The notes under the pieces were generated by a model, which worked only from the letters and a program-made list of their open reading frames with translations, ran no database searches and was not told where the DNA came from. A stretch of DNA of 5,572 bases from Bacteroidia bacterium. Its GTDB lineage: Bacteria; Bacteroidota; Bacteroidia; Flavobacteriales; NORP286. The position numbers and the translations under genes are program-made. Shown here piece after piece: positions 1 to 5,572 of this stretch. Position 1 is the first letter of the stretch, and each line of letters opens with the position of its first letter. Where the stretch lies: contig JAESTI010000316.1 in the NCBI GenBank assembly GCA_016763665.1, forward strand, positions 1 through 5,572. The letters run 5' to 3'.

Positions 1-860
1 ACAGCTTCAATGAATATCGGAGTATAGGTTATTTTTTCACCTTCCTTTTGTTGAAACTCATCCTTTATTTTGTTTCTCCACTTTACAATGTTGGTGACAT
101 CTGCTTCAACAAAAGAAGTAACATGTGGAGAAGTTTGTTTAGAATTAACCACGTGATCGGCAATGAGTTTTCTCATGCGATCCATCTCAATAATTTCAAC
201 ATTACCTGAAACGGAAACAGCTGGTGCAGAAACAGGCTCAGATGCTTTTGCAGGTTCTATTTCCTTTTGAGGCACTTCTTGAACCGGATCTTGTGTAGGA
301 ACTTGTTCTTGAGTACTGGCTTGTCTATTGCTAATGAAATTTAATATATCCTTCTTATTTACCCTTCCATCTTTACTGGTTCCGGGAATTTGGTCTAGTT
401 CTTCAAAGGATAATCCTTCTTTTTTTGCAATACTCTTTACTAAAGGAGAGTAAAATCTATCAGAAGAACTATTTGTTTTCGATTGTTGTGGTTTTATTGG
501 CGCTTCAACAACGGGATCTTGAACAGGTTCTGCTATTTGAGGTTGGGGTGTTGGGACATCCGGTTGTGTGGGTTCTTCCTTTGCTTCAATAGCACCATTT
601 GCACTAGAAACGGCTTCTCCATTTGTATTGATTATGGCTATTATTGATCCAACTACAACAGTTTCACCTTCATTAAAAAGTATTTCCGCCATAACCCCTG
701 ATTCAGGGGAAGGTACTTCAGAGTCAACTTTATCTGTGGCAATTTCTAAAATAGATTCCTCAGAATCTATTTTATCCCCAACTGCTTTTAACCATTTAGT
801 TATTGTTGCTTCATGTACACTTTCACCCATTTTGGGCATTATCAATTCTACTTTTGCCAT
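1..860 (-). CDS. 2-oxo acid dehydrogenase complex E2 subunit (dihydrolipoamide acyltransferase), N-terminal part
   Basis: This is the E2 core of a pyruvate, branched-chain or 2-oxoglutarate dehydrogenase complex. It passes acyl groups from E1 to CoA through a swinging lipoyl arm in the cytoplasm. The frame opens at ATG 860-858 and stays open to the window edge (286 codons), so the C-terminal catalytic core with its His/Asp motif is not seen. Residues 1-79 are a lipoyl domain, with the lipoylated lysine at K44 in the motif TDKVDSEV. Residues 80-133 are a Pro/Gln/Glu/Ala-rich linker. Residues 135-177 are the peripheral subunit-binding domain (RFYSPLVKSIAKKEG, then PGTSKDGRVNKKDIL). A second linker follows, and the acyltransferase domain begins near residue 222 (EMDRMRKLIADHV, SPHVTSFVEADVTNIV). 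There is one lipoyl domain only. The sequence resembles the branched-chain-type E2 common in Bacteroidota, but the substrate cannot be fixed from this part. The gene lies 147 bp downstream of cinA on the same strand. I found no strong promoter or terminator in that gap. Confidence 0.95.
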   Translation of the reverse strand, partial: MAKVELIMPKMGESVHEATITKWLKAVGDKIDSEESILEIATDKVDSEVPSPESGVMAEILFNEGETVVVGSIIAIINTNGEAVSSANGAIEAKEEPTQPDVPTPQPQIAEPVQDPVVEAPIKPQQSKTNSSSDRFYSPLVKSIAKKEGLSFEELDQIPGTSKDGRVNKKDILNFISNRQASTQEQVPTQDPVQEVPQKEIEPAKASEPVSAPAVSVSGNVEIIEMDRMRKLIADHVVNSKQTSPHVTSFVEADVTNIVKWRNKIKDEFQQKEGEKITYTPIFIEA

Positions 861-1007
861 TTCTCTTATTACCTATTAAAAATCAATTACTTACGATTAT
901 AGGTGTCCACTTTTTATAAACCGCTAATGTACAATTTATTATAAAACTAGACAATAAACTAAATCGAACTCAATACCAGGAATAACTTGTATATAAGGTA
1001 TTTGTTT

Positions 1008-1703
1008 TCAATCATTTATGATAAATTTGCGCAATAGATTTAAACATGCAATTGCAGTTTTTTCAATATTTCTCTCTCTATTACTTTCAAATAAAAATTT
1101 CTTAGTAATTATTTCTTTTGGTGTTGCAACGGCTGTCCAAACTGTTCCAACCGGCTTTTCTTCAGTCCCACCATCCGGACCAGCAATTCCTGAACAAGCG
1201 ATAGAATAAGTAGTATTAAATTGATCTCTTACAGACTTAGCCATTTCAATTACTGTTTGCTCACTTACTGCCCCGTGTTTTTTTAAGGTTTCATTATTCA
1301 CACTTAAAATTTTCTCTTTTATATCATTTGAATAAACAACAGCGCTTCCTTTATAGTAGTTTGAACTACCAGGTATAGAAGTAATCAAATGGGATATATA
1401 CCCTCCGGTACAGCTTTCTGCTGTTGAAATAGTTTCTTTTCTTTCATTTAATAGTTTTCCAATCACTTCTTCTAATTTTTCATCATCATATCCGTAAATA
1501 TATTTTGAGAGAATGTTCTCAATTTCTTGAGAACAATTGCTCAGGTTGGTCTCTAATGTTGACTTATCGTCACAGGTGCCACTCAGTCTTAATCGGACTA
1601 TCCCGGGTTTGGGCAAATAAGCCAGTTTGATGTTCTCAGGCAAGTTGCTTTCTACTTCAGAAAGCTTTTCAGCGATAAATGATTCGCCAATTCCAGTGGT
1701 CAT
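1008..1703 (-). CDS. cinA: CinA C-terminal part: KH-like linker plus nicotinamide-nucleotide amidohydrolase (PncC-type) domain
   Basis: These 231 residues carry the rest of CinA. Residues 1-70 are the middle KH-like domain (TTGIGESFIAEKL, LPENIKLAYLPKPGIVRLRL). Residues 75-228 are the CinA C-terminal (COG1546/PncC) domain, which in characterised members deamidates NMN to nicotinate mononucleotide and so salvages the pyridine nucleotide pool. The conserved motifs TAESCTGG (94-101), with the presumed catalytic serine S97, GAVSE (144-148) and SGIAGPDGGTEEKPVGTVW (171-189) are all present, so the enzyme domain looks functional. The annotated ATG (1703-1701) overlaps the TGA of the upstream frame as ATGA, an arrangement that allows translational coupling. 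The same frame continues upstream of this ATG and encodes ILHKSI, matching residues that precede TTGIGES in unbroken CinA proteins. The ATG is therefore probably an ordinary internal methionine of an ancestral single protein. Standalone PncC proteins exist in other bacteria, so independent function is possible. Confidence 0.92.
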   Translation of the reverse strand: MTTGIGESFIAEKLSEVESNLPENIKLAYLPKPGIVRLRLSGTCDDKSTLETNLSNCSQEIENILSKYIYGYDDEKLEEVIGKLLNERKETISTAESCTGGYISHLITSIPGSSNYYKGSAVVYSNDIKEKILSVNNETLKKHGAVSEQTVIEMAKSVRDQFNTTYSIACSGIAGPDGGTEEKPVGTVWTAVATPKEIITKKFLFESNRERNIEKTAIACLNLLRKFIIND

Positions 1704-1735
1704 AATGGATTTGTGAAGTATATACCTGTATTGAT
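1700..1735 (-). other. Frameshift zone and ATGA stop/start overlap inside cinA
   Basis: Both cinA frames meet here. On the minus strand the upstream frame reads GGT ATA TAC TTC ACA and ends at TGA 1702-1700. The downstream frame reads TAT ATA CTT CAC AAA TCC ATT ATG and encodes YILHKSIM, then TTGIGES. Continuity would be restored either by adding one base or by removing one TA from the TATATA run at 1719-1724, which gives NTGILHKSIM. A TA run is a plausible site for strand-slippage mutation or for an assembly or read error. There is no X-XXY-YYZ slippery heptamer, so programmed -1 frameshifting is not supported. ATGA coupling remains possible. Confidence 0.8.
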
Positions 1736-2248
1736 CTTAGCTGACAACATTGGGATAACGCTGTCTTCCATTATGAACTTCATTTCATAGGGTACACCTG
1801 GTAAAGAAACAAAAACTTTGCCATTCTTTTCGAACCACATGCCTTGGGCTGTTCCAAAATTATTTTGAAGAGGTTTACAGCTAGCCGGTAATAACGCCTG
1901 ATCTCTGTTTATTTTCGTTGTTTGTAACCCTTTTGACTCAAAATAATTTTCTACATTTTTGAGCACTTCTTCATTGAGTTTAAGTTCAGTTTCAAAATAT
2001 TCACATAAAGTTTCTTTGGTGATGTCATCTTTCGTAGGTCCAAGTCCACCAGTTAAGATTACTACATCAGCTCTTTCTTTTGCATGATCTAAAGCAACAA
2101 TAATGTCCTTATTCTTATCTGATATAGATGATATTTGAACTAGGTTTATTCCAACATCATTAAGTTTTTGTGCGATCCAGGCCGAGTTGGTATCTATAAC
2201 TTGCCCTATTAAAATTTCATCTCCAATGGTAATTATCTCTGCATCCAT
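1700..2248 (-). CDS. cinA: CinA N-terminal part: MoaB/MogA-like domain, separated from the C-terminal part by a frameshift
   Basis: These 182 residues match the first domain of CinA, the competence/damage-inducible protein. In characterised relatives this molybdopterin-binding-like (COG1058) domain acts on ADP-ribose or NMN-type pyridine nucleotides. The start MDAEIITIGDEILIGQVIDT is the canonical CinA N-terminus. TGGLGPTKDD (66-75) and LPGVPYEMK (149-157) are the family's conserved loops. The domain looks intact to about residue 168. After that the frame runs through about ten uncharacteristic residues (GIYFTNPL at the end) to TGA at 1702-1700. A normal CinA would continue into a KH-like middle domain and a deamidase domain. 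Those are encoded by the next frame, which overlaps this one by 4 bp (ATGA). The two pieces total 413 residues, close to the roughly 415 usual for CinA. The gene is transcribed divergently from the TolC-like gene. I could not identify a clear -7/-33 promoter on this strand. Confidence 0.93.
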   Translation of the reverse strand: MDAEIITIGDEILIGQVIDTNSAWIAQKLNDVGINLVQISSISDKNKDIIVALDHAKERADVVILTGGLGPTKDDITKETLCEYFETELKLNEEVLKNVENYFESKGLQTTKINRDQALLPASCKPLQNNFGTAQGMWFEKNGKVFVSLPGVPYEMKFIMEDSVIPMLSAKINTGIYFTNPL

Positions 2249-2329
2249 TTTAGCAAATTGTTCATCTAACAGCTAATGTAATAATAAAAGGGTAAGCAAA
2301 TTGAATAAAATCGTAATCAAGGATTTAAT

Positions 2330-2337
2330 TATCTTTG
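2330..2337 (+). promoter_or_regulatory. Bacteroidota-type -7 promoter element for the TolC-like gene
   Basis: TATCTTTG matches the TAnnTTTG -7 consensus used by the primary sigma factor of Bacteroidota. It lies 22 bp before the TTG start codon, implying a very short 5' leader of roughly 15 nt. The matching -33 element is weak: the nearest TTG (2301-2303) is 26 bp upstream, longer than the usual spacing of about 17-23 bp. The element sits in the 111-bp divergent region between cinA and this gene. Confidence 0.5.
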
Positions 2338-2359
2338 CACCGAATTTATCATTATAAGA

Positions 2360-3682
2360 TTGAGATATTTACAAGTCATTATTTTTGTTGGTTTCTTTTC
2401 GTTTTGTTCTTTTCAATTAGCAGGACAGGAGCTTTGGACTCTTGAAAAGTGCATTGAGCATGCTACTAAAGAAAACTTAAATGTGAAGCAATCACTTTTA
2501 CAAAAGTATCTTGCCAGAAGGAATTTTGTTATTTCCAAATCCAAATTCTTTCCAATTGTAAATGCATCCGTAAATACTGGTTATAACTGGGGAAGGAATT
2601 TTGATAGCAACACATTTTTATTTACAAATGATAGAACTTCTTCATCTGGTGTAACTATTTCATCGTCTATAGATATTTTTAATGGATTTAGTAAACTGAA
2701 TACGCTAAGAAAAAGTAAGGAATCCTATGATTTGAGTGGTTATGCTTATAAGAAAGCCATTAATGACATTTCCCTTCAAATAGCATCTGCTTATATAAAG
2801 ATATTATTTGATATGGAGCAACTGGAAAATGCCCAGAAACAGATCAAAGTTACTATTCTACAATATGAGAGAATTGAAAAGTTGGTAAAGGCTGGCAACT
2901 TGCCTAAGGGGGATCTATATAATTTAGAAGCTCAAAAAGCCAGCGAAGAACTTGCCATAATTAACGCTCAAAATACACTTGATAATGACTACTTAAGCCT
3001 GATTCAGTTATTGGATATTTCATCAGGTCAGGATTTTAAAATAGAGAAACCGACCATTGAAAGTGTTTCTTCTGAAAAGTATCCTATCAATGTTGATATG
3101 ATATTTAATGAAGCTAAAGATTCATTACCTGAGATAAGAATTGCTGAAAGCAATTTGCAAATTGCAAGGCTCAATTCGAAAATTGCAGTTGGAAATTATT
3201 TTCCATCTTTAAGTGGAAGTGGCGCTATTCGATCTTCATCATCCAGTGAATTCAGTGAATCCATTAACCAACAAATAGATGATAACCGCAGGGATTACCT
3301 GGGATTAACCTTGTCAATACCAATATTTAATAATTTACAAACGAGTGAGGCAGCAGCAGCAGCCCAGTTCGATGTAAAAAGCAAGGAGATAGATTTGGAG
3401 ATGGCTTATAATGGTCTATACAAAACAATCCAAAAGGCATATCAGGAAATGTTATCAGCACAGAAAAAATATGAAGCTACCAAGAACCAAAAAAAGGCGT
3501 TGGATGAAGCATTTAAATATTCGCAACAGAAATATGATGTTGGAATGGTGAATTCTTACGATTTTGCTGATGCAAAGAACAAATTACGAAAAGCAGAATC
3601 AGATCTGTTAAGTGCGAAATATGACTTTATATTTAAGACAAAAGTGTTAGATTTTTATAGAGGTAAGCCTCTTACGCTATAA
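2360..3682 (+). CDS. TolC-family outer-membrane efflux protein
   Basis: This 440-residue protein is the outer-membrane channel component of a tripartite exporter. Three copies would form a beta-barrel with a long periplasmic alpha-helical tunnel. A Sec signal peptide is clear: MRYLQV, a hydrophobic stretch to about residue 20, then a likely cleavage near LAGQE (20-24). C16 is not in a convincing lipobox. The mature protein begins LWTLEKCIEHATKENLNVKQ, the classic first helix of the family. The two internal TolC repeats are visible. Repeat 1 has FFPIVNASVNTGYNW (63-77), a strand ending in DIFNG, and helices with LVKAGNLPKGDLYNLEAQKA (175-194). Repeat 2 has YFPSLSGSGAI (280-290), LTLSIPIFN (316-324), and YDVGMVNSYDFADAKNKLRKA (392-412). 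The start is TTG at 2360; no in-frame ATG lies nearby upstream and it gives a complete signal peptide. The adaptor gene follows 133 bp downstream on the same strand, with a large inverted repeat between them. The transported substrate cannot be inferred. Confidence 0.93.
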   Translation: MRYLQVIIFVGFFSFCSFQLAGQELWTLEKCIEHATKENLNVKQSLLQKYLARRNFVISKSKFFPIVNASVNTGYNWGRNFDSNTFLFTNDRTSSSGVTISSSIDIFNGFSKLNTLRKSKESYDLSGYAYKKAINDISLQIASAYIKILFDMEQLENAQKQIKVTILQYERIEKLVKAGNLPKGDLYNLEAQKASEELAIINAQNTLDNDYLSLIQLLDISSGQDFKIEKPTIESVSSEKYPINVDMIFNEAKDSLPEIRIAESNLQIARLNSKIAVGNYFPSLSGSGAIRSSSSSEFSESINQQIDDNRRDYLGLTLSIPIFNNLQTSEAAAAAQFDVKSKEIDLEMAYNGLYKTIQKAYQEMLSAQKKYEATKNQKKALDEAFKYSQQKYDVGMVNSYDFADAKNKLRKAESDLLSAKYDFIFKTKVLDFYRGKPLTL

Positions 3683-3683
3683 C

Positions 3684-3759
3684 TGGATGTTTGATATTGG
3701 ATATTGGATGCTGGATTTGCGCGTTTATCAACTATCCAACATCTAATATCCAATATCAG
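3684..3759. repeat. Inverted repeat built from TGGATAT-type heptamers, between the TolC-like and adaptor genes
   Basis: The left half (3684-3718) is five consecutive 7-bp units close to TGGATAT, for example TTGATAT (3691-3697) and TGGATAT (3698-3704). The right half (3732-3759) is four units close to ATATCCA, its reverse complement. The core arms 3693-3716 and 3734-3757 pair over 24 bp with two differences: one a G:U wobble, the other a C:A mismatch in plus-strand RNA. The loop is 17 nt. The element starts 1 bp after the TolC stop codon and ends 56 bp before the adaptor start. As RNA it would be a long, stable hairpin that could attenuate, terminate or protect the transcript between the two genes. 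The AT-rich stem lacks a following U-tract, so a classical terminator is not indicated. Confidence 0.9.
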
Positions 3760-3815
3760 TCAAATATATATTGAACTACAGAGCGTTATAATGCTAAATA
3801 TTTAAAGTAAACAAT

Positions 3816-5150
3816 ATGAAATCTAAAAATACTATTTATTATTTGGGAGGGGGGATCTTGTTGCTTATCATTTTTGTAGTGATTGGCAAAAAAAGCGGCT
3901 GGATTGGACAAGGTGATGCCACAGAGGTAAGCATTGATACTGTTAAGGTAAGACATCTTATTGAGATTGTTTCTGCAAATGGCAAAGTACAACCGGAAGT
4001 AGAAGTAAAGATAACACCTGATGTATCCGGTGAGATCATTGCTCTTTATGTTGATGAAGGGGATTCAGTTGCCCAGGGAGAATTGTTGGTAAATATTGAC
4101 CCAAAAGCTTATGAGGCAGCAGAGGAGAGAAGCACAGCTTCTTTAAATAGATCAAAGGCAGACTTAGCAAATTCAAAAGCAAGATTGGCACAGGTTGGGG
4201 CCCAATTCATAAAAGCGGAGGCATCATTTAACAGAAATAAAAAACTTTTTGATGAGTCTGTGATTTCTAAAGCCAGTTTCGAAGAAATAAAAGCAGCTTA
4301 TGATGTAGCGAAAGCAGAAATTGAAGCGGCTAAACAAAGTGTCTTAGCTGCTGAATATAATGTGAAGAGTGCAGAGGCAGCTCTTAAAGAAGCCAGGGAC
4401 AATTTGAGAAAAACCAGCATTTATTCTCCGGTATCAGGAAAAGTATCTCGGCTAAATGTGGAAAAAGGAGAAAGAGTAGTACAAACTTCCATGATGACAG
4501 GGACAGAAATAATGCGGATTGCTGATATGAATAACATGGAAGTGAATGTGGAAGTGAATGAAAATGATATTGTACGTGTAACTGTGGGAGATAAAGTAAC
4601 CATTGAAGTTGATGCTTATTTGAATGAAAAATTTGAAGGAGCCGTAACTGCTATTGCTAATTCAGCAAATGTTGCAGGAATTCAGGCGGAGCAAGTGACT
4701 AATTTTGAAGTTAAAATTAGAATGCTGCGAAAATCTTATGAGCATTTGTTTGAAGATAAAAATATTAGTGATTCACCCTTTAGGCCCGGAATGTCGGCCA
4801 CTGTTGATATTGAAACTGCAACGGTTGAAGATGTTATTGCTATACCAATTCAAGCTGTGACAATTAGGGATCGAAATGAAGAAAAAAACAAATACAAGGA
4901 AGGTGGAATATCTGATAAAACCAAAAAAGAAGACTTGATGGAGGTGGTATTTTTATATGGGGATAATAATAAAGCTGTAATGCAGGAAGTAAAGACAGGT
5001 ATACAGGATGAAAACTACATTCAGATAAAAAGCGGTTTAGAACCTGGTCAGGAAGTTATTAGTGCTCCTTACAATGCAATTTCCAAAAAGCTCAAAAACG
5101 AAAGTGAAGTCAAGAAAGTAAAGAAAGAAGACTTATTTAAGAAAGACTGA
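3816..5150 (+). CDS. Efflux periplasmic adaptor protein (HlyD/MacA-type membrane fusion protein)
   Basis: This 444-residue protein should bridge an inner-membrane pump and the TolC-like channel encoded just upstream. A single N-terminal membrane anchor spans about residues 8-24 (YLGGGILLLIIFVVIG), with the rest in the periplasm. The first half of the lipoyl/barrel-sandwich domain is at about 55-95 (NGKVQPEVEVKITPDVSGEI, VDEGDSVAQGELLVNIDP). An alpha-helical hairpin of Ala/Lys/Glu-rich coiled coil covers about 97-197. The second half of the lipoyl domain is at 200-222 (IYSPVSGKVSRLNVEKGERV). A beta-barrel follows at about 238-335 (MEVNVEVNENDIVRVTVGDKV, FRPGMSATVDI), then the membrane-proximal domain from 340 (AIPIQAVTIRD to the GLEPGQEVI motif). 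Residues 351-373 form a charged Lys/Glu-rich insert, and the C-terminus is Lys-rich. The layout is closest to MacA-like adaptors of ABC exporters, but the pump type is inferred because no pump gene is present. The leader is A-rich without a Shine-Dalgarno, as usual in the phylum. Confidence 0.94.
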   Translation: MKSKNTIYYLGGGILLLIIFVVIGKKSGWIGQGDATEVSIDTVKVRHLIEIVSANGKVQPEVEVKITPDVSGEIIALYVDEGDSVAQGELLVNIDPKAYEAAEERSTASLNRSKADLANSKARLAQVGAQFIKAEASFNRNKKLFDESVISKASFEEIKAAYDVAKAEIEAAKQSVLAAEYNVKSAEAALKEARDNLRKTSIYSPVSGKVSRLNVEKGERVVQTSMMTGTEIMRIADMNNMEVNVEVNENDIVRVTVGDKVTIEVDAYLNEKFEGAVTAIANSANVAGIQAEQVTNFEVKIRMLRKSYEHLFEDKNISDSPFRPGMSATVDIETATVEDVIAIPIQAVTIRDRNEEKNKYKEGGISDKTKKEDLMEVVFLYGDNNKAVMQEVKTGIQDENYIQIKSGLEPGQEVISAPYNAISKKLKNESEVKKVKKEDLFKKD

Positions 5151-5154
5151 TGTT

Positions 5155-5206
5155 GATTTACGATTTAAAATTTCATTCGTAATTTAAAAATTGTAAATCG
5201 TAAATT
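5155..5206. repeat. Inverted repeat built from ATCGTAA-type heptamers, between convergent adaptor and tgt genes
   Basis: The arms 5155-5173 and 5188-5206 pair over 19 bp with two differences, one of them a G:U wobble, around a 14-nt loop. The whole stretch 5155-5210 divides in phase into 7-bp units. GATTTAC and GATTTAA lie on the left. TTCGTAA, ATTGTAA and ATCGTAA lie from the middle to the right. The left unit is the reverse complement of a rotation of the right unit. The element fills the 57-bp gap between the stop codons of the adaptor gene (plus, ends 5150) and tgt (minus, ends 5208), so it is well placed as a bidirectional transcription end. The stem is almost all A/T, however, and the T-runs are short, so an intrinsic terminator is only a possibility. 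Confidence 0.85.
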
Positions 5207-5207
5207 T

Positions 5208-5572
5208 TCAGAGCCTCTCCGTAACTTTTTTTACCATTTCATTTTTCCAACTTGCAAAAGTGTCTTGTTCAATTTGAATCCTGGCTTCTGTGACAAGCCA
5301 AAGGTAAAAGTGTAAGTTGTGAATGCTGGCAATTTGTGCCCCGAGAATTTCTTTAGAAGTAATTAAATGCCTCAAGTATGCCTTGTTATAAAATTTATCA
5401 ATTTCCAGATCGCTGTTTTCATCAATTGGAGAAAAATCGTCTTTCCATTTTTCGTTTTTGATGTTGATGATACCATCTTTGGTAAACAACATTCCATTGC
5501 GGGCATTTCTTGTAGGCATCACACAATCAAACATATCAATTCCAAGTGCAATACACTCAAGAATATTGGCCG
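5208..5572 (-). CDS. tgt: Queuine tRNA-ribosyltransferase (tRNA-guanine transglycosylase), C-terminal part
   Basis: The enzyme exchanges guanine 34 in the anticodon wobble position of Asn, Asp, His and Tyr tRNAs for preQ1, a step in queuosine synthesis in the cytoplasm. Only the last 121 codons or so are in the window, and the frame is open to the right edge. The visible start of the fragment, ILECIALGIDMFDCVMPTRN, is the signature around the catalytic nucleophile, the Asp in MFDC (codon 5528-5526), followed by the RNARNG loop. The tail (AYLRHLITSKEILGAQIASI, HNLHFYLWL) aligns with the family without gaps and ends at TGA 5210-5208. Unusually, the Cys-x-Cys-x2-Cys part of the zinc site is replaced by Ser, Leu and Asp (codons 5414-5412, 5408-5406 and 5399-5397), while the partner His (5321-5319) is kept. 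The gene converges on the adaptor gene and ends next to an inverted repeat. Confidence 0.96.
   Translation of the reverse strand, partial: ANILECIALGIDMFDCVMPTRNARNGMLFTKDGIINIKNEKWKDDFSPIDENSDLEIDKFYNKAYLRHLITSKEILGAQIASIHNLHFYLWLVTEARIQIEQDTFASWKNEMVKKVTERL

Noticed and set aside
568..879. Plus-strand open frame of 103 codons
   Set aside because: It lies antisense to the E2 lipoyl domain, which has unmistakable conserved motifs. The plus-strand translation has no recognisable family.
972..1002. AATACC...GGTATT inverted repeat after cinA as a terminator
   Set aside because: The stem is only 6 bp with a 19-nt loop and no convincing T-run, so it is too weak to call.
1018..1209. Plus-strand open frame of 63 codons
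   Set aside because: It is antisense to the conserved PncC-type domain of CinA, so it is a shadow.
1719..1724. Programmed -1 ribosomal frameshift in cinA
   Set aside because: There is no slippery heptamer and no clear downstream structure. Mutation, sequencing error or ATGA coupling explains the data better.
3350..3361. Run of GCA codons in the TolC-like gene
   Set aside because: It is a four-unit in-frame alanine run inside a helix-forming segment and too short to count as a meaningful repeat.
3771..3792. TTGAAC plus TATAAT, resembling a sigma-70 promoter before the adaptor gene
   Set aside because: The spacer is only 10 bp, and Bacteroidota use a different -33/-7 consensus. A chance match in AT-rich DNA is more likely.
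3786..4039. Two overlapping minus-strand open frames (3786-3992 and 3839-4039)
   Set aside because: They lie antisense to the adaptor's membrane anchor and lipoyl domain and have no coding character of their own.
4421..4603. Minus-strand open frame of 60 codons
   Set aside because: It is antisense to the adaptor's second lipoyl half and beta-barrel, and its Ser/Thr-rich translation is typical of a shadow frame.

Overview
The window looks like chromosomal DNA from a member of the Bacteroidota (Cytophagia/Flavobacteriia type). The evidence is low GC, A-rich leaders without a clear Shine-Dalgarno, a TAnnTTTG-type -7 promoter element ahead of the TolC gene, and protein sequences typical of the phylum, including a queuine tRNA-ribosyltransferase tail of the type I associate with it. 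No rRNA, tRNA, CRISPR array, phage gene or insertion sequence is visible.

Layout. Positions 1-860 (minus) hold the N-terminal two thirds of a 2-oxo acid dehydrogenase E2 subunit, cut by the window edge. Positions 1008-2248 (minus) hold cinA, broken into two overlapping reading frames that together match one full-length CinA. A 111-bp divergent region (2249-2359) carries a promoter element for the plus-strand genes. Positions 2360-3682 (plus) encode a TolC-family outer-membrane efflux protein and 3816-5150 (plus) an HlyD/MacA-type periplasmic adaptor. Positions 5208-5572 (minus) hold the C-terminal part of tgt, convergent with the adaptor gene and cut by the right edge.

How the genes work together. 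The TolC-like protein and the adaptor should form the outer-membrane and periplasmic parts of a tripartite export machine. The inner-membrane pump (a MacB-type ABC transporter or an RND protein) is not in the window, and the plus-strand gene run ends after the adaptor. The E2, cinA and tgt genes are housekeeping genes with no evident functional link to the exporter.

Most worth a second look: (1) the split cinA, where conserved CinA residues can be read out of frame just upstream of the second start; (2) two intergenic inverted repeats (3684-3759 and 5155-5206) that differ in sequence but share one plan, arrays of a 7-bp unit facing their own reverse complement; (3) a Tgt C-terminus that keeps the zinc-ligand histidine but has lost all three zinc-ligand cysteines. 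I see no convincing wholly new multi-gene system here.
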